64,000 nt of DNA from Belnapia sp. F-4-1. Its GTDB lineage: Bacteria; Pseudomonadota; Alphaproteobacteria; Acetobacterales; Acetobacteraceae. Shown here piece by piece: positions 1-8,449 of the stretch. Numbering within the stretch: position 1 is the first letter of the stretch; every line of letters starts with the position of its first letter. Made by a program: the position numbers and the translations under genes. The stretch lies in contig NZ_KN676113.1 in the NCBI RefSeq assembly GCF_000802185.1, forward strand, positions 3,513,019-3,577,018, read 5' to 3'. Under the pieces are notes generated by a model that saw only the letters and a program-made list of their open reading frames with translations, was not told where the DNA came from and searched no databases.

Positions 1-538
1 CCTCCCGCGGCTCATAGGCCGCACGCGACCGCGCCGCCCAGCGCATCGACAGCCGCATCGAGGCCGCCACCTGCTCCTCCGTCGCTGGGAAGGGCGTGCA
101 TTCGTCGAAGCACATGGTCACGTCGGCACCGAGCAGCCGCTGAATCTCGACGCTCCGCTCCGGCGTCAGCCGGTGCTTCGCGCCATCGACATGGCTGCGG
201 AAGGTGACGCCCTCCTCGTCCATGCTGCGGAGCCCGGCGAGGCTCATCACCTGGAAGCCGCCGCTGTCGGTGAGGATCGGCCCGTGCCAGTCCATGAACC
301 GATGCAGGCCGCCGAGCCGCGCCACGCGCTCCGCCCCCGGACGCAGCATCAGGTGGTAGGTGTTGCCGAGGACCATCCGCGCGCCGGTCGTCCGCACCGC
401 GTCGGCGGTCATCGCCTTGACCGTGCCGGCGGTGCCGACCGGCATGAAGACCGGCGTCTCGACCGTGCCATGGGCGGTGTGCAGCACCCCGGCGCGGGCG
501 GCGCCGTCACGGGCGAGGGGGGTCCAGTGCAGGGTCAT
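1..538 (-). CDS. tgt: tRNA-guanine transglycosylase (queuine tRNA-ribosyltransferase), N-terminal part
   Basis: Tgt exchanges the guanine at tRNA position 34 for preQ1, the committing step of queuosine synthesis. About 179 codons are visible and the gene runs off the left edge, so the C-terminal zinc site and nucleophile region are not seen. The N-terminus reads [12 protein letters not shown], followed by the family segments [15 protein letters not shown] and the substrate-binding DSGGFQV. The ATG at 538 overlaps the queA stop by four bases (ATGA), so the two queuosine genes are translationally coupled. The product is cytosolic. The identification is secure from the motif order and the queA partner. 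Confidence 0.95.
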   Translation of the reverse strand, partial: MTLHWTPLARDGAARAGVLHTAHGTVETPVFMPVGTAGTVKAMTADAVRTTGARMVLGNTYHLMLRPGAERVARLGGLHRFMDWHGPILTDSGGFQVMSLAGLRSMDEEGVTFRSHVDGAKHRLTPERSVEIQRLLGADVTMCFDECTPFPATEEQVAASMRLSMRWAARSRAAYEPRE

Positions 539-1581
539 GGGGCATCCTCCCGCTCCAGCAGGCTGCCGTCCCCATAGCTGTAGAAGCGGTAGCCGTTCGC
601 AATGGCATGGGCATAGGCCGCCCGCATCCGCCCGACGCCGGCGAAGGCCGAGACCAGCATGAAGAGAGTGCTCCGCGGCAGGTGGAAATTGGTCAGCAGG
701 AGGTCGGCGCCGCGGAAGCGGTGGCCGGGCAGCAGGTAGATGTCCGTCAGCCCGCGGAAGGGGCGGACCACGCCATCCTCCCCCACCGCCGTCTCCAGCA
801 GCCGCAATGCCGTGGTGCCGATGGCGACGACGCGCCCGCCCGCCGCCCGCGCCGCGTTGACCGCGCTGGCGGCCTCCCCCGTCACCTCGCCCCATTCCGG
901 GTGGAGCTTGTGCTCGCGCGGATCATCGGCCCGCATCGGCAAAAAGGTGCCGGCGCCGACATGCAGCGTCACCACGGCCTGGCCGACGCCGCGGGCGGCG
1001 ATCGCCCCCAGCAGCGCTGGCGTGAAGTGGAGGCTCGCCGTCGGCGCGGCGACGGCGCCGGGGCGGGCCGCGAAGATGGTCTGGTAGTCCTCCCGGTCCT
1101 CCGGCAGCGGGCCCTCCGGCCGGGCGATATAGGGCGGCAGCGGCACCTCGCCGGCCGCCTCCAGCGCCGCGGCCAGCGCCGCCTGGTCAGGACCGAAATC
1201 GAGCAGCGCCATGCCACCCTCCCGCCGCTCGACGACGCGCGGGGCGAGGCCGGGCGCGCCCTCGATAGCGACCGTGTCGCCTGGCCGCAGCCGCCTGGCG
1301 TTGCGCACCAACGCCTCCCACAGCCCGCCGCCCTCGGCGCGGTTCAGCATGATCTCGACCGAGGCATCCCCGCGCCGGCCGCGCAGCCGGGCCGGGATCA
1401 CCCGCGTGTCATTGACCACCAGGATGTCGCCCGGCCGCAGCAGGCCCGGCAGGTCGCCGATGATGCGGTCCGCCAGCCCGTCGCGCCCTACCTGCAGCAG
1501 CCGCGCCGCGTCGCGTGGCCGGGCCGGCGCCTGGGCGATCAGCCGCTCGGGCAGGTCGAAGTCGAAATCCGCGGTGCGCAT
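535..1581 (-). CDS. queA: S-adenosylmethionine:tRNA ribosyltransferase-isomerase
   Basis: QueA transfers and isomerises the ribosyl group of SAM onto preQ1-tRNA, giving epoxyqueuosine. From the ATG at 1581 the product is 348 residues, the usual QueA length. It opens [17 protein letters not shown] and contains the family blocks [16 protein letters not shown] and [10 protein letters not shown]. The frame stays open upstream to 2025, but that stretch is antisense to the dioxygenase and lacks QueA sequence, so 1581 is chosen. It lies directly upstream of tgt with an ATGA overlap and diverges from the dioxygenase operon across about 127 bases. Confidence 0.96.
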   Translation of the reverse strand: MRTADFDFDLPERLIAQAPARPRDAARLLQVGRDGLADRIIGDLPGLLRPGDILVVNDTRVIPARLRGRRGDASVEIMLNRAEGGGLWEALVRNARRLRPGDTVAIEGAPGLAPRVVERREGGMALLDFGPDQAALAAALEAAGEVPLPPYIARPEGPLPEDREDYQTIFAARPGAVAAPTASLHFTPALLGAIAARGVGQAVVTLHVGAGTFLPMRADDPREHKLHPEWGEVTGEAASAVNAARAAGGRVVAIGTTALRLLETAVGEDGVVRPFRGLTDIYLLPGHRFRGADLLLTNFHLPRSTLFMLVSAFAGVGRMRAAYAHAIANGYRFYSYGDGSLLEREDAP

Positions 1582-1708
1582 GGGCGGGGGCGGTAGCTCG
1601 GCGGGGCGCGGAAGGCAACCGCGCCGTACTCGGCGCCGCCCGCTGCGCGGCAAGGTTGACGGAAGCGCCCCGCCGCCTGACGCTGCCCCGAAAGGGAGGG
1701 ACGTGGCC

Positions 1709-2590
1709 ATGCGGATCACACCGAACGACGCTGCACTGGGCGCACGGGTGGAAGGTATCGACCTCGCGATGCCGCTATCGACCGAGGATCGCCGCGACGT
1801 GCTGCGCGCCCTCGGCCAGTATGGCGTGCTCTGCTTCCCGGGCCAGGATCTCGACGCGCCGCGGCTCTCCGCCTTCGGCAGCCGCTTCGGCATGCTGGAG
1901 GTGAATGTCGCCAACCTGTTCCATGCCCCTGGCCACCCGGAGGTCATGATCCTCTCGAACCGGAAGGATGCCGAGGGCCGGCCGGCCGGCCTGAACGACG
2001 CCGGCCAGGGCTGGCACACCGACATGTCCTATTCGACCGAGATCGCGCTGGCCAATGTGCTGCATGCCAGGGAGGTGCCGCAGCGCGACGGAAGGCCGCT
2101 CGGCGACACCCAGTTCCGCAACATGCATGCGGCCTATGACGACCTCCCGCGCGAGGTGGTCGAGCGGCTGGAAGGGCGCACCGCCATCCACGACTTCGAG
2201 AAATTCTGGGATATGATGCGCCAGCGCCCGGGCAGCATCCGTGGCCCGCTGACCCCGGCGCAGCGGGCGAAGAAGCCGCCGGTTGCGCAGCCGATCTTCC
2301 GCATCCACCCGATCACCGGCCGCCGCGTGCTCTACTGCAACCCCGGCTATGCCATGCGCATCGAAGGGCTGGAGCCCGGCGAGAGCGACGCCCTGCTGGA
2401 ATACCTGTTCCGTCATCAGGCGCAGCCGAAATACCTCCACAGCCATGCCTGGACGCCGGGCGACCTGCTGATGTGGGACAATATCGGCACCACCCACAAC
2501 GCCGTCGCCGACTATGCCGCGGAGGAGCCGCGCACCATCCTGCGGGTGCAGGTCATGGCGACGCTCGACTACGCCGCGCTGGCCGCCTGA
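1709..2590 (+). CDS. TauD/TfdA-family Fe(II)/2-oxoglutarate dioxygenase
   Basis: Enzymes of this family hydroxylate small sulfonates, ethers or carboxylates using 2-oxoglutarate and O2. The 293-residue product has the metal-binding HTD at about residues 103-105, the distal His in GTTHNAVADY near 263, and the 2-oxoglutarate-binding Arg in RTILRV at about 275-279, so the active site is complete. An AAAGGGAGG ribosome site precedes the ATG at 1709. It is the first gene of a tight five-gene operon, one base before the FAH gene. The substrate cannot be read from the sequence; the neighbours suggest an acid whose oxidation feeds a hydrolase and a hydroxyacid dehydrogenase. Confidence 0.9.
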   Translation: MRITPNDAALGARVEGIDLAMPLSTEDRRDVLRALGQYGVLCFPGQDLDAPRLSAFGSRFGMLEVNVANLFHAPGHPEVMILSNRKDAEGRPAGLNDAGQGWHTDMSYSTEIALANVLHAREVPQRDGRPLGDTQFRNMHAAYDDLPREVVERLEGRTAIHDFEKFWDMMRQRPGSIRGPLTPAQRAKKPPVAQPIFRIHPITGRRVLYCNPGYAMRIEGLEPGESDALLEYLFRHQAQPKYLHSHAWTPGDLLMWDNIGTTHNAVADYAAEEPRTILRVQVMATLDYAALAA

Positions 2591-2591
2591 G

Positions 2592-3494
2592 ATGAAGCTG
2601 GCGACCTTCCGCGCCGACGGCGCATGGCGGATCGGGGCGGTGCACGGCGATGCGATCGTGCCCCTGCAACCCGCGCTCGACGCCGCCCGAGCCGCCGCCG
2701 GGCAGCCGCCCGAAGCGCTGCCGGACAGCATGCTCGGCCTGCTTGCCGCCGGGGAGGAGACGATGGTCGCCGCAGGCCGGGCCCTTGCCTTCGCCAATCG
2801 GCCGGACCAGGCGGCGCTGCGCCGCCCGCTGGCCTCGGTGACGCTGTGCCCGCCGCTGGTGCCAGGCAAGGTCATCGGCGTCGGCCGCAACTACGCGGAA
2901 CACGCGAAGGAGGTCGGCGGCCCGGCACCTACGGCGCCGCGGCTGTTCCTGAAGCCCGGCTCCTCGGTCTGCGGGCCGGGCGATGTGGTGCGCATCCCAC
3001 CCGGCGTGACCAAGCCGGACTGGGAGGTGGAACTCGCCGTCGTCATCGGGCGCACCGCCTGGCAGGTGAGCGAGGGCACCGCGCTCGAGCATGTCGCCGG
3101 CTACACGGTGCTGAACGACGTCTCCGCGCGGGAATTCCAGTTCGACCAGCCCCTGCCGATGACGAGCTTCGCCAAGGGAATGGACGGCTTCTGCCCGATC
3201 GGCCCCTGGCTCGTCACCGCCGAGGAGGTGGGTGAGCCCTGGCAGCTCGGCCTGCGCTGCTGGCTGAACGGCGAGCTGGTGCAGGAGGGCAATACGAGGG
3301 ACCTCATCTTCAGCGTCGCCGCGCTGATCGCCTATGTTTCGCGCTACATAGCGCTGCAGCCGGGCGACGTGATCGCCACCGGCACGCCGGCCGGCTCCGG
3401 CCATTTCCGCAAGCCGCCTCGCTATCTGCGCGCGGGCGACCGCATGCGGCTGGAGGTGGAGCGCGTCGGCGTGCTGGAGCACGGGGTCGGATGA
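2592..3494 (+). CDS. fumarylacetoacetate hydrolase (FAH) family protein
   Basis: FAH-fold enzymes cleave or decarboxylate acyl-pyruvate-type compounds. The 300-residue product has the N-terminal beta domain seen in short family members and then the catalytic core: GVGRNYAEHAKE near 96-107, metal ligands in DWEVE (E145, E147) and Asp176 in LNDVSARE, and the late GTPAGSG loop. It starts one base after the dioxygenase stop, and its own stop overlaps the start of the Bug receptor (ATGATG), so it is coupled to both. Candidate activities are ureidoglycolate lyase, 2-hydroxyhepta-2,4-diene-1,7-dioate isomerase or acylpyruvase; the sequence does not decide between them. Confidence 0.9.
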   Translation: MKLATFRADGAWRIGAVHGDAIVPLQPALDAARAAAGQPPEALPDSMLGLLAAGEETMVAAGRALAFANRPDQAALRRPLASVTLCPPLVPGKVIGVGRNYAEHAKEVGGPAPTAPRLFLKPGSSVCGPGDVVRIPPGVTKPDWEVELAVVIGRTAWQVSEGTALEHVAGYTVLNDVSAREFQFDQPLPMTSFAKGMDGFCPIGPWLVTAEEVGEPWQLGLRCWLNGELVQEGNTRDLIFSVAALIAYVSRYIALQPGDVIATGTPAGSGHFRKPPRYLRAGDRMRLEVERVGVLEHGVG

Positions 3495-4477
3495 TGACGA
3501 GATGGATCGCGGCGGCGCTCGCGGCCTTCGCCATCGGCACCGCGCAGGCCCAGCCGAGGGCGCCGGGCTCCGACTATCCGGCGCGCCCCGTGCGGATCAT
3601 CGTGGCGCTGGCCCCGGGCGGCAATGCCGACATCAACGCGCGCGTCGTCGCCGGCCAGCTCTCCGCCCAGCTCGGCCAGCAATTCCTGGTGGAGAACCGT
3701 CCCTCCGGCGGCGGCACCGTGGCCTTTGAGACGCTCGCCGCATCGGCGCCCGACGGCTACACGCTGCTGGTCGGCGCGCTCGGCTCGCATGCGCTGAATA
3801 TCGGCCTCTATGGCGACCGTCTCCGTGTCCATCCGCTGACCGGCGTCGACCACATCACCATCTCCAGCCATTCGGCCATCGCGGTCGCCGTCAATCCCTC
3901 ACTGCCGGTCAGGACGCTCACCGAATTCGCCGCGCTGCTGCGGGCCAATCCCGGCCGCTACGACTACGGCTCCTCCGGCAACGGCACGACGGGGCACATC
4001 GCCGGCGCCATGCTGGTCCAGCTCCTCGGCGTACAGGCGCAGCATGTCCCCTATCGAGGCTCGGCCGCCGCCTTCACCGATCTCGCCGCCGGGCGCACCG
4101 CCTTCCAGGCCGATACCATCTCCTTCCTCGCCGAGCCGCTGAAGGCGGGCACGGTGCGCGGCCTGGTCATCGCCACGCCCGAACGCTCGCCGCTTGCGCC
4201 CGATTTGCCGACCAGCGCCGAGGCCGGGCTGCCGGCCTATCAGGCGACGACCTGGACGCCCTGGTCGGCGACTCTCGGCACGCCGGCACCGATCCGCCAG
4301 TTCCTCTACGAGCAGATCGCCGAGGCGCTGCGCGAGCCCGCGGTGCGCGATCGCCTCACCGGCCTCGGCAACACCATTCCCGAGGGGATGACGCCGGATC
4401 GCACCCGCGCCTTCATTGCCTCCGAGATCGACCGTTGGGTGCCGATCGTGCGCGCCACCGGCGCAAGGGTGGACTGA
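3491..4477 (+). CDS. Bug-family periplasmic solute-binding receptor
   Basis: This 328-residue protein starts with a Sec signal peptide of about 21 residues ending TAQA. It then has the family opening YPARPVRIIVALAPGGNAD, the typical ENRPSGGG and PDGYTLLVG segments and the VPYRGS ligand-site block. Bug receptors usually bind carboxylates and deliver them to TctA/TctB permeases. No TctA or TctB is present here; the permease at the end of the operon is of the LctP type. The receptor may therefore serve permeases encoded elsewhere, or act as a sensor. Its stop is three bases before the dehydrogenase start. Confidence 0.92.
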   Translation: MMTRWIAAALAAFAIGTAQAQPRAPGSDYPARPVRIIVALAPGGNADINARVVAGQLSAQLGQQFLVENRPSGGGTVAFETLAASAPDGYTLLVGALGSHALNIGLYGDRLRVHPLTGVDHITISSHSAIAVAVNPSLPVRTLTEFAALLRANPGRYDYGSSGNGTTGHIAGAMLVQLLGVQAQHVPYRGSAAAFTDLAAGRTAFQADTISFLAEPLKAGTVRGLVIATPERSPLAPDLPTSAEAGLPAYQATTWTPWSATLGTPAPIRQFLYEQIAEALREPAVRDRLTGLGNTIPEGMTPDRTRAFIASEIDRWVPIVRATGARVD

Positions 4478-4480
4478 GCC

Positions 4481-5596
4481 ATGGCCCGCAACGTCACCAC
4501 CGGCCGCCGCGTGCCGGCCGAGGCCATCCGCGCGCAGATTCTTGCCATCCTCGGTGCCTGGGGCATGCCGGCGGAGCACGCCGCGACCACCGCCGACATC
4601 ATGGTCGAGACCGACCTGATGGGCATCGACAGCCATGGCGTCTCGATGCTGATGGCCTATGAGGAGGGCGTGCGCGAAGGGCGCATCCGGCTCGACGCCC
4701 AGCCGAAGCCGCTGCGCGACACCGGGCCGACCGCCCTGCTCGACGGCGCCGACGGGCTCGGCCACCCGGTCTCGGCCATGGCCATGACCATGGCGGTGGA
4801 CAAGGCGAAGCAATTCGGTGTCGGCGCGGTAGGCGTCGTCAACAGCCACCATTTCGGGGCTGCCGGCGCCTATGCCCGCATGGCCTCGGCCCGCGGCGCC
4901 ATCGGCCTGGTGACATCCTCGACGCGGGGCGTGTCGCTGGTGCCGACCCGCGGCGCCATGCCGGTGCTCGGCACCAACCCGATCGCCTTCGCCGCACCCG
5001 CCGGCCGCAATCCGCCCTTCGTGCTGGACATGGCGACCACGACCGTCGCCGCCAACAAGGTCAAGGTGCACCACCTGAACGACGCGCCCCTGCCCGAGGG
5101 CTGGGTGATCGACGGCGCCGGGCAGGGCGTCACCGACCCGCATGAAGCCAATGCCCTGGTCTTCCAGCGCCCGGAAGGCGGCATCACGCCGCTGGGCGGC
5201 GCGGAGTCCACGGGCAGCGCCAAGGGCTACGGGCTGGCCATGATGGTCCATGTCCTGGCCGGCACCCTGGTCGGCGCCAGCTTCTCGCCGATCCGCAACC
5301 GCACGCAGGCGCCGGGCCAGCCGCACAATATCGGGCACTTCTTCCTGGCGCTCGATCCCGGTGCCTTCCGCACGGCCGACGCCTTCGCCGCCGATCTCGA
5401 CGATGCGCTCGACGTGCTGCACGCCACGCCGCCGGCCGACCCCGCCGAGCCGGTGCTGGTGGCCGGCGAGCCGGAGGACCGGATGCGGGCCGAGCGGCTG
5501 GCGCAGGGCGTGCCGGTGCCGGACAGCCTGGATGCCCTCATCCGCGGCATCTGCCAACGTGCCGGTGCGCCCTACCTGCTCAGGCCGAATGCCTGA
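4481..5596 (+). CDS. Ldh2/malate-lactate-type NAD(P)-dependent dehydrogenase
   Basis: The 371-residue product belongs to the Ldh2 family (malate, L-sulfolactate, ureidoglycolate and delta-piperideine-2-carboxylate dehydrogenases), which is unrelated to Rossmann lactate dehydrogenases. Visible hallmarks are DSHGVSM with the catalytic His near residue 52, VVNSHHFGAAGAYA, GTNPIAFA and FVLDMATT. The ATG at 4481 is three bases after the receptor stop. In this operon it most likely oxidises a 2-hydroxyacid or reduces the matching 2-oxoacid generated by the dioxygenase and FAH enzymes. That role is inferred; family members cannot be told apart by eye. Confidence 0.92.
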   Translation: MARNVTTGRRVPAEAIRAQILAILGAWGMPAEHAATTADIMVETDLMGIDSHGVSMLMAYEEGVREGRIRLDAQPKPLRDTGPTALLDGADGLGHPVSAMAMTMAVDKAKQFGVGAVGVVNSHHFGAAGAYARMASARGAIGLVTSSTRGVSLVPTRGAMPVLGTNPIAFAAPAGRNPPFVLDMATTTVAANKVKVHHLNDAPLPEGWVIDGAGQGVTDPHEANALVFQRPEGGITPLGGAESTGSAKGYGLAMMVHVLAGTLVGASFSPIRNRTQAPGQPHNIGHFFLALDPGAFRTADAFAADLDDALDVLHATPPADPAEPVLVAGEPEDRMRAERLAQGVPVPDSLDALIRGICQRAGAPYLLRPNA

Positions 5597-5635
5597 ACCC
5601 GTCGGCCCGGCGCCGGGTCTTGCCGCGGCGGCGGT

Positions 5636-7144
5636 GTGCGGCCCGCATCCCGGCGAGGGCCGGCGAACGCAGGCCGGCCATTGATCTACCTCGTCTGGAG
5701 CCTGCCTGCGCTGGTCGTCATCGGCGCCATCGTGAGCGGGCGCATGGGCGCGCTCGGTGCTTCGATGTGCGGCCTCGCCGCCTCGCTGGCGGTTGCGCTG
5801 ACAGCCGCGCCGCAGGACTACCAGCTCGCGGATGCCGGCCTTTCCCTGGTCCGGGGGGCCTGGATCGGCTGGATCGTCGTCCCGTACATCCTGGGCGGCC
5901 TGCTGTTCTGGCAGATCGCGATGCGAACCGGCGATGCCATCCTGCCAGCCGCGACGGTTGCGCCGGAAGGCCAGGCCGCCCGGCGGCTGCTGTTCGCGGC
6001 CTGCTTCCTCATCGGTCCCTTCGCGGAATCGGCCACGGGCTTCGGCGTCGGCATCATCGGCACCATGACGCTGGTGCGGCGCCTCGGCATGGGGCCGGTC
6101 CAGCTGCTCGCCTTCTCGCTGCTCAGCCAGACGATGATCCTTTGGGGCGCGATGGGCAGTGGCGCGATCGTCGCGGCGGCCCTGGCCCGCACCGATCCCG
6201 CCGTGCTGGTCATTCATACCAGCGTCCTGGTGGTCGCCTTCAACATCGCCTGGCTGGCGCTCTACTGGCGCCTGGCGGACCGGGCCGGATTCAAGGCCGG
6301 GTGGCGGGAGCGGTTCAGCGAGGCCCTGTGGCTCGGGGCCAGCCTCGCCCTTGTCATCGCCGCAACCGCCGTGTTCGGGTCGGAGACGGCGATGCTCGCC
6401 GCCTATGGCCCGGTCATCGCGCTTCGCTACCTGCTGGACGAGCGCCCCGATGCCCGCACGCTGATCCGGACGGCGCGCCGGATGCTGCCCTTCGCCGCGC
6501 TGATCGGCTGGCTTGCGGCGACCCGGCTGATCCCGCCCGTCGAGGCGTTCCTCGCCGATGCGGGGCGATTGCAACCCTTCGCCGGCGCACCGGCCTGGGC
6601 GCCTTTCTTCCATGCCGGCACCTGGCTGATCGTCGCGGCGGTGCTCACCGGGCTGCTGCGGGGAAGGGCAGGGGCCTTCGCGGCTGACCTCGGGACGGCG
6701 TGGAAGACCGGCCGCCTCGCCGTGCTCAGCATCTTCACCTTTTCCGCCATCGCGGAGATCCTGTCCGGCTCGGGCATCGCCAGCGGCCTTGCCGGGGGCC
6801 TGTTCCAGGCATTCGGCGGGGTCGCGGTCGTGCTGCTGCCGCTGGTCTCGGCCGTCTATGGTGCCCTGGCCAACAGCAGCAACGCCGCCAACGGGCTCTT
6901 CATGACCGCGCAGGTCAGCCTGGCGACCGAGGCCGGACTCGACCTGCCTGCCGCGATTGCCTTGCAGCATGCCGCGGCCCTGTCGCTGAACATGGTTTCG
7001 CCGGTGCGCATATCCATCGCATGCAGCCTCGCTGGCACGCCGGGCCGCGAGCGTGATGCTTATGGCGCCATGCTGCCCTTCGCCCTGACGACCGTCGCCG
7101 TGCTGTTCGGTGCGGCGGTCGTGGTCGCCATGGGCTGGACCTGA
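5636..7144 (+). CDS. L-lactate permease (LctP) family transporter
   Basis: The product is a 502-residue polytopic membrane protein with about 12-13 hydrophobic segments. The family signature GPFAESATGFGVG lies around residue 125, and a second conserved block, YGALANSSNAANGLF, lies near 400. LctP carriers take up lactate or glycolate with protons; this one is shorter than the roughly 550-residue E. coli type. The start is uncertain: GTG at 5636 is used, but TTG at 5681 lies directly before the first membrane segment. It closes the five-gene operon and probably imports the hydroxyacid handled by the Ldh2-type enzyme. Confidence 0.88.
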   Translation: MRPASRRGPANAGRPLIYLVWSLPALVVIGAIVSGRMGALGASMCGLAASLAVALTAAPQDYQLADAGLSLVRGAWIGWIVVPYILGGLLFWQIAMRTGDAILPAATVAPEGQAARRLLFAACFLIGPFAESATGFGVGIIGTMTLVRRLGMGPVQLLAFSLLSQTMILWGAMGSGAIVAAALARTDPAVLVIHTSVLVVAFNIAWLALYWRLADRAGFKAGWRERFSEALWLGASLALVIAATAVFGSETAMLAAYGPVIALRYLLDERPDARTLIRTARRMLPFAALIGWLAATRLIPPVEAFLADAGRLQPFAGAPAWAPFFHAGTWLIVAAVLTGLLRGRAGAFAADLGTAWKTGRLAVLSIFTFSAIAEILSGSGIASGLAGGLFQAFGGVAVVLLPLVSAVYGALANSSNAANGLFMTAQVSLATEAGLDLPAAIALQHAAALSLNMVSPVRISIACSLAGTPGRERDAYGAMLPFALTTVAVLFGAAVVVAMGWT

Positions 7145-7170
7145 CTGCCGGCGTCCATTGCTGAGGCTTC

Positions 7171-7184
7171 CGGCATCGATGCCG
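7171..7184. terminator. perfect palindrome after the LctP gene, possible terminator
   Basis: CGGCATCGATGCCG is a 14-base perfect palindrome 27 bases after the permease stop, followed 20 bases later by a second short GC hairpin (7205-7219). There is no T tract, so an intrinsic terminator is plausible but unproven. Confidence 0.3.
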
Positions 7185-7254
7185 CTATGACGTGTTCCAT
7201 GGGCGGGGCGAGAGGCCCCCATACCACTCTCCGTGAGTCGTGATGGTGCGGTGC

Positions 7255-7280
7255 GAAACGGTTTCATCGCTTGTGATGAA
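7255..7280 (+). promoter_or_regulatory. overlapping dyads upstream of the LuxR-type gene
   Basis: Two inverted repeats overlap here: GAAAC-G-GTTTC (7255-7265) and TTCATC-N6-GATGAA (7263-7280). They lie 50-75 bases before the ATG at 7331 in the most AT-rich part of the intergenic region. The 18-base spaced dyad has the size of a LuxR-type half-site pair, so autoregulation is a reasonable inference. Confidence 0.45.
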
Positions 7281-7330
7281 TATTGCAGGCCGTTTCAGGC
7301 AGGCTTTCCGTCCGCAAGCGGAGGCGGGCA

Positions 7331-8449
7331 ATGCGGCAGATCGGTTTCGACGACGTGCTGCTGGCGATGTATGGCGCGGCGCAGGACCCCGGCCGCTGGT
7401 CCGAAGCCCTGACCCTCGCCGCCGACCATCTCGGTGCCATCGGTGGCCTCCTCACGCGGCATACCTATGCCAAGGGCGGCGACTTCATCATGGTTGGCAG
7501 GCTCGATCCCGAGCTCACCGGCCTCTATATCGAGCGCCATGCCGACAACGGCTATGCGAGGGGGATCCAGTGGCGGCCGGAAGGCGACCCGGTGCTCGCC
7601 AGTTCGCTCTGGCCCCATACCGAGGCGAGGCGTAGCGCCCTGTATGCCGAGATTCTGCTGCCGCAGGGCATCGAGGATCACCTCATGCTGAATTACGGGC
7701 CTTGGGGCGGCAGCAATGGCAGCGGGGGCCTGGCCTTTTGCCTCGACGCCCGGGCTGCGGATGCGCCCGGCGAAGCGCTGCGGCGCTTCACCCGCCTGGC
7801 GCCGCATTTCCGCCAAGCCCTCGACCTCGCCGGTGCGCTCCAGGCCAGCCGCGCTGCGGAGCGGGGTCTCGCTGCAGCGCTCGATGCCACGCCGCTTGCC
7901 GTGATGCTGCTCGATTCCGGCGGACGGCTCCGCCACGCCAATCTGGCCGGCGAGGCGCTGCTGCGGCTGTCCGATGGTCTTCGCCTGCTGCCGGAACAGG
8001 GCGGGCCAGGCCGCCTCGCCACCACGCTGCCGGCCGAGGCGCGGCGGCTGCACCAGCTGATCGGCCGCGCGGTGGCAGCCGGGCTCGGCGGGCGGATGCG
8101 GGTCAGCCGCCCCTCTGGAGAGCCTGGCTGGCCGCTGCTGGTGACGCCCCTGCCGATGGCGACGGAAGCGGCCGGGCGCCCCGTCGTCGCCGTCCTGGCC
8201 GGCGGCCCCGGCACGCCGCCGGAGGCCGAAGTGCTGCGGGCCGCCTTCGACCTCACCCAGGCCGAGGCGCGGGTGCTGCGCTGCATCGCAACCGGCATCG
8301 GGGTGCCGGGGGCGGCGGCGGCTCTCGGATTGTCCGCCGAGACCGTGCGAAGCCACCTCAACCGCTGCTTCGACGCCACCGGCGCCCGCAGCCAGGCAGC
8401 ACTTGCTGCCCTGGTCGCCCGGCTGCCCGGCATCAGCGGACCCGGCTGA
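7331..8449 (+). CDS. LuxR-family (GerE-type helix-turn-helix) transcriptional regulator
   Basis: The 372-residue protein has an N-terminal region of about 290 residues without a recognisable receiver domain, possibly PAS-like around residues 185-280, and a C-terminal GerE-type helix-turn-helix at about 308-360 (FDLTQAEARVLRCIATG, then LGLSAETVRSHLNR). ATG 7331 is preferred over an upstream TTG at 7283 because it follows an AAGCGGAGG ribosome site. It lies downstream of the LctP operon on the same strand and may regulate it. Its last 17 bases overlap the end of the convergent DLH-like gene. Confidence 0.88.
   Translation: MRQIGFDDVLLAMYGAAQDPGRWSEALTLAADHLGAIGGLLTRHTYAKGGDFIMVGRLDPELTGLYIERHADNGYARGIQWRPEGDPVLASSLWPHTEARRSALYAEILLPQGIEDHLMLNYGPWGGSNGSGGLAFCLDARAADAPGEALRRFTRLAPHFRQALDLAGALQASRAAERGLAAALDATPLAVMLLDSGGRLRHANLAGEALLRLSDGLRLLPEQGGPGRLATTLPAEARRLHQLIGRAVAAGLGGRMRVSRPSGEPGWPLLVTPLPMATEAAGRPVVAVLAGGPGTPPEAEVLRAAFDLTQAEARVLRCIATGIGVPGAAAALGLSAETVRSHLNRCFDATGARSQAALAALVARLPGISGPG

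Noticed and set aside
3899-7267. An uninterrupted minus-strand frame of more than 1,100 codons
   Set aside because: It is antisense to the Bug, Ldh2 and LctP genes, is composed mainly of Arg/Gly/His/Gln-rich low-complexity sequence and shows no domain; it is an effect of high GC.
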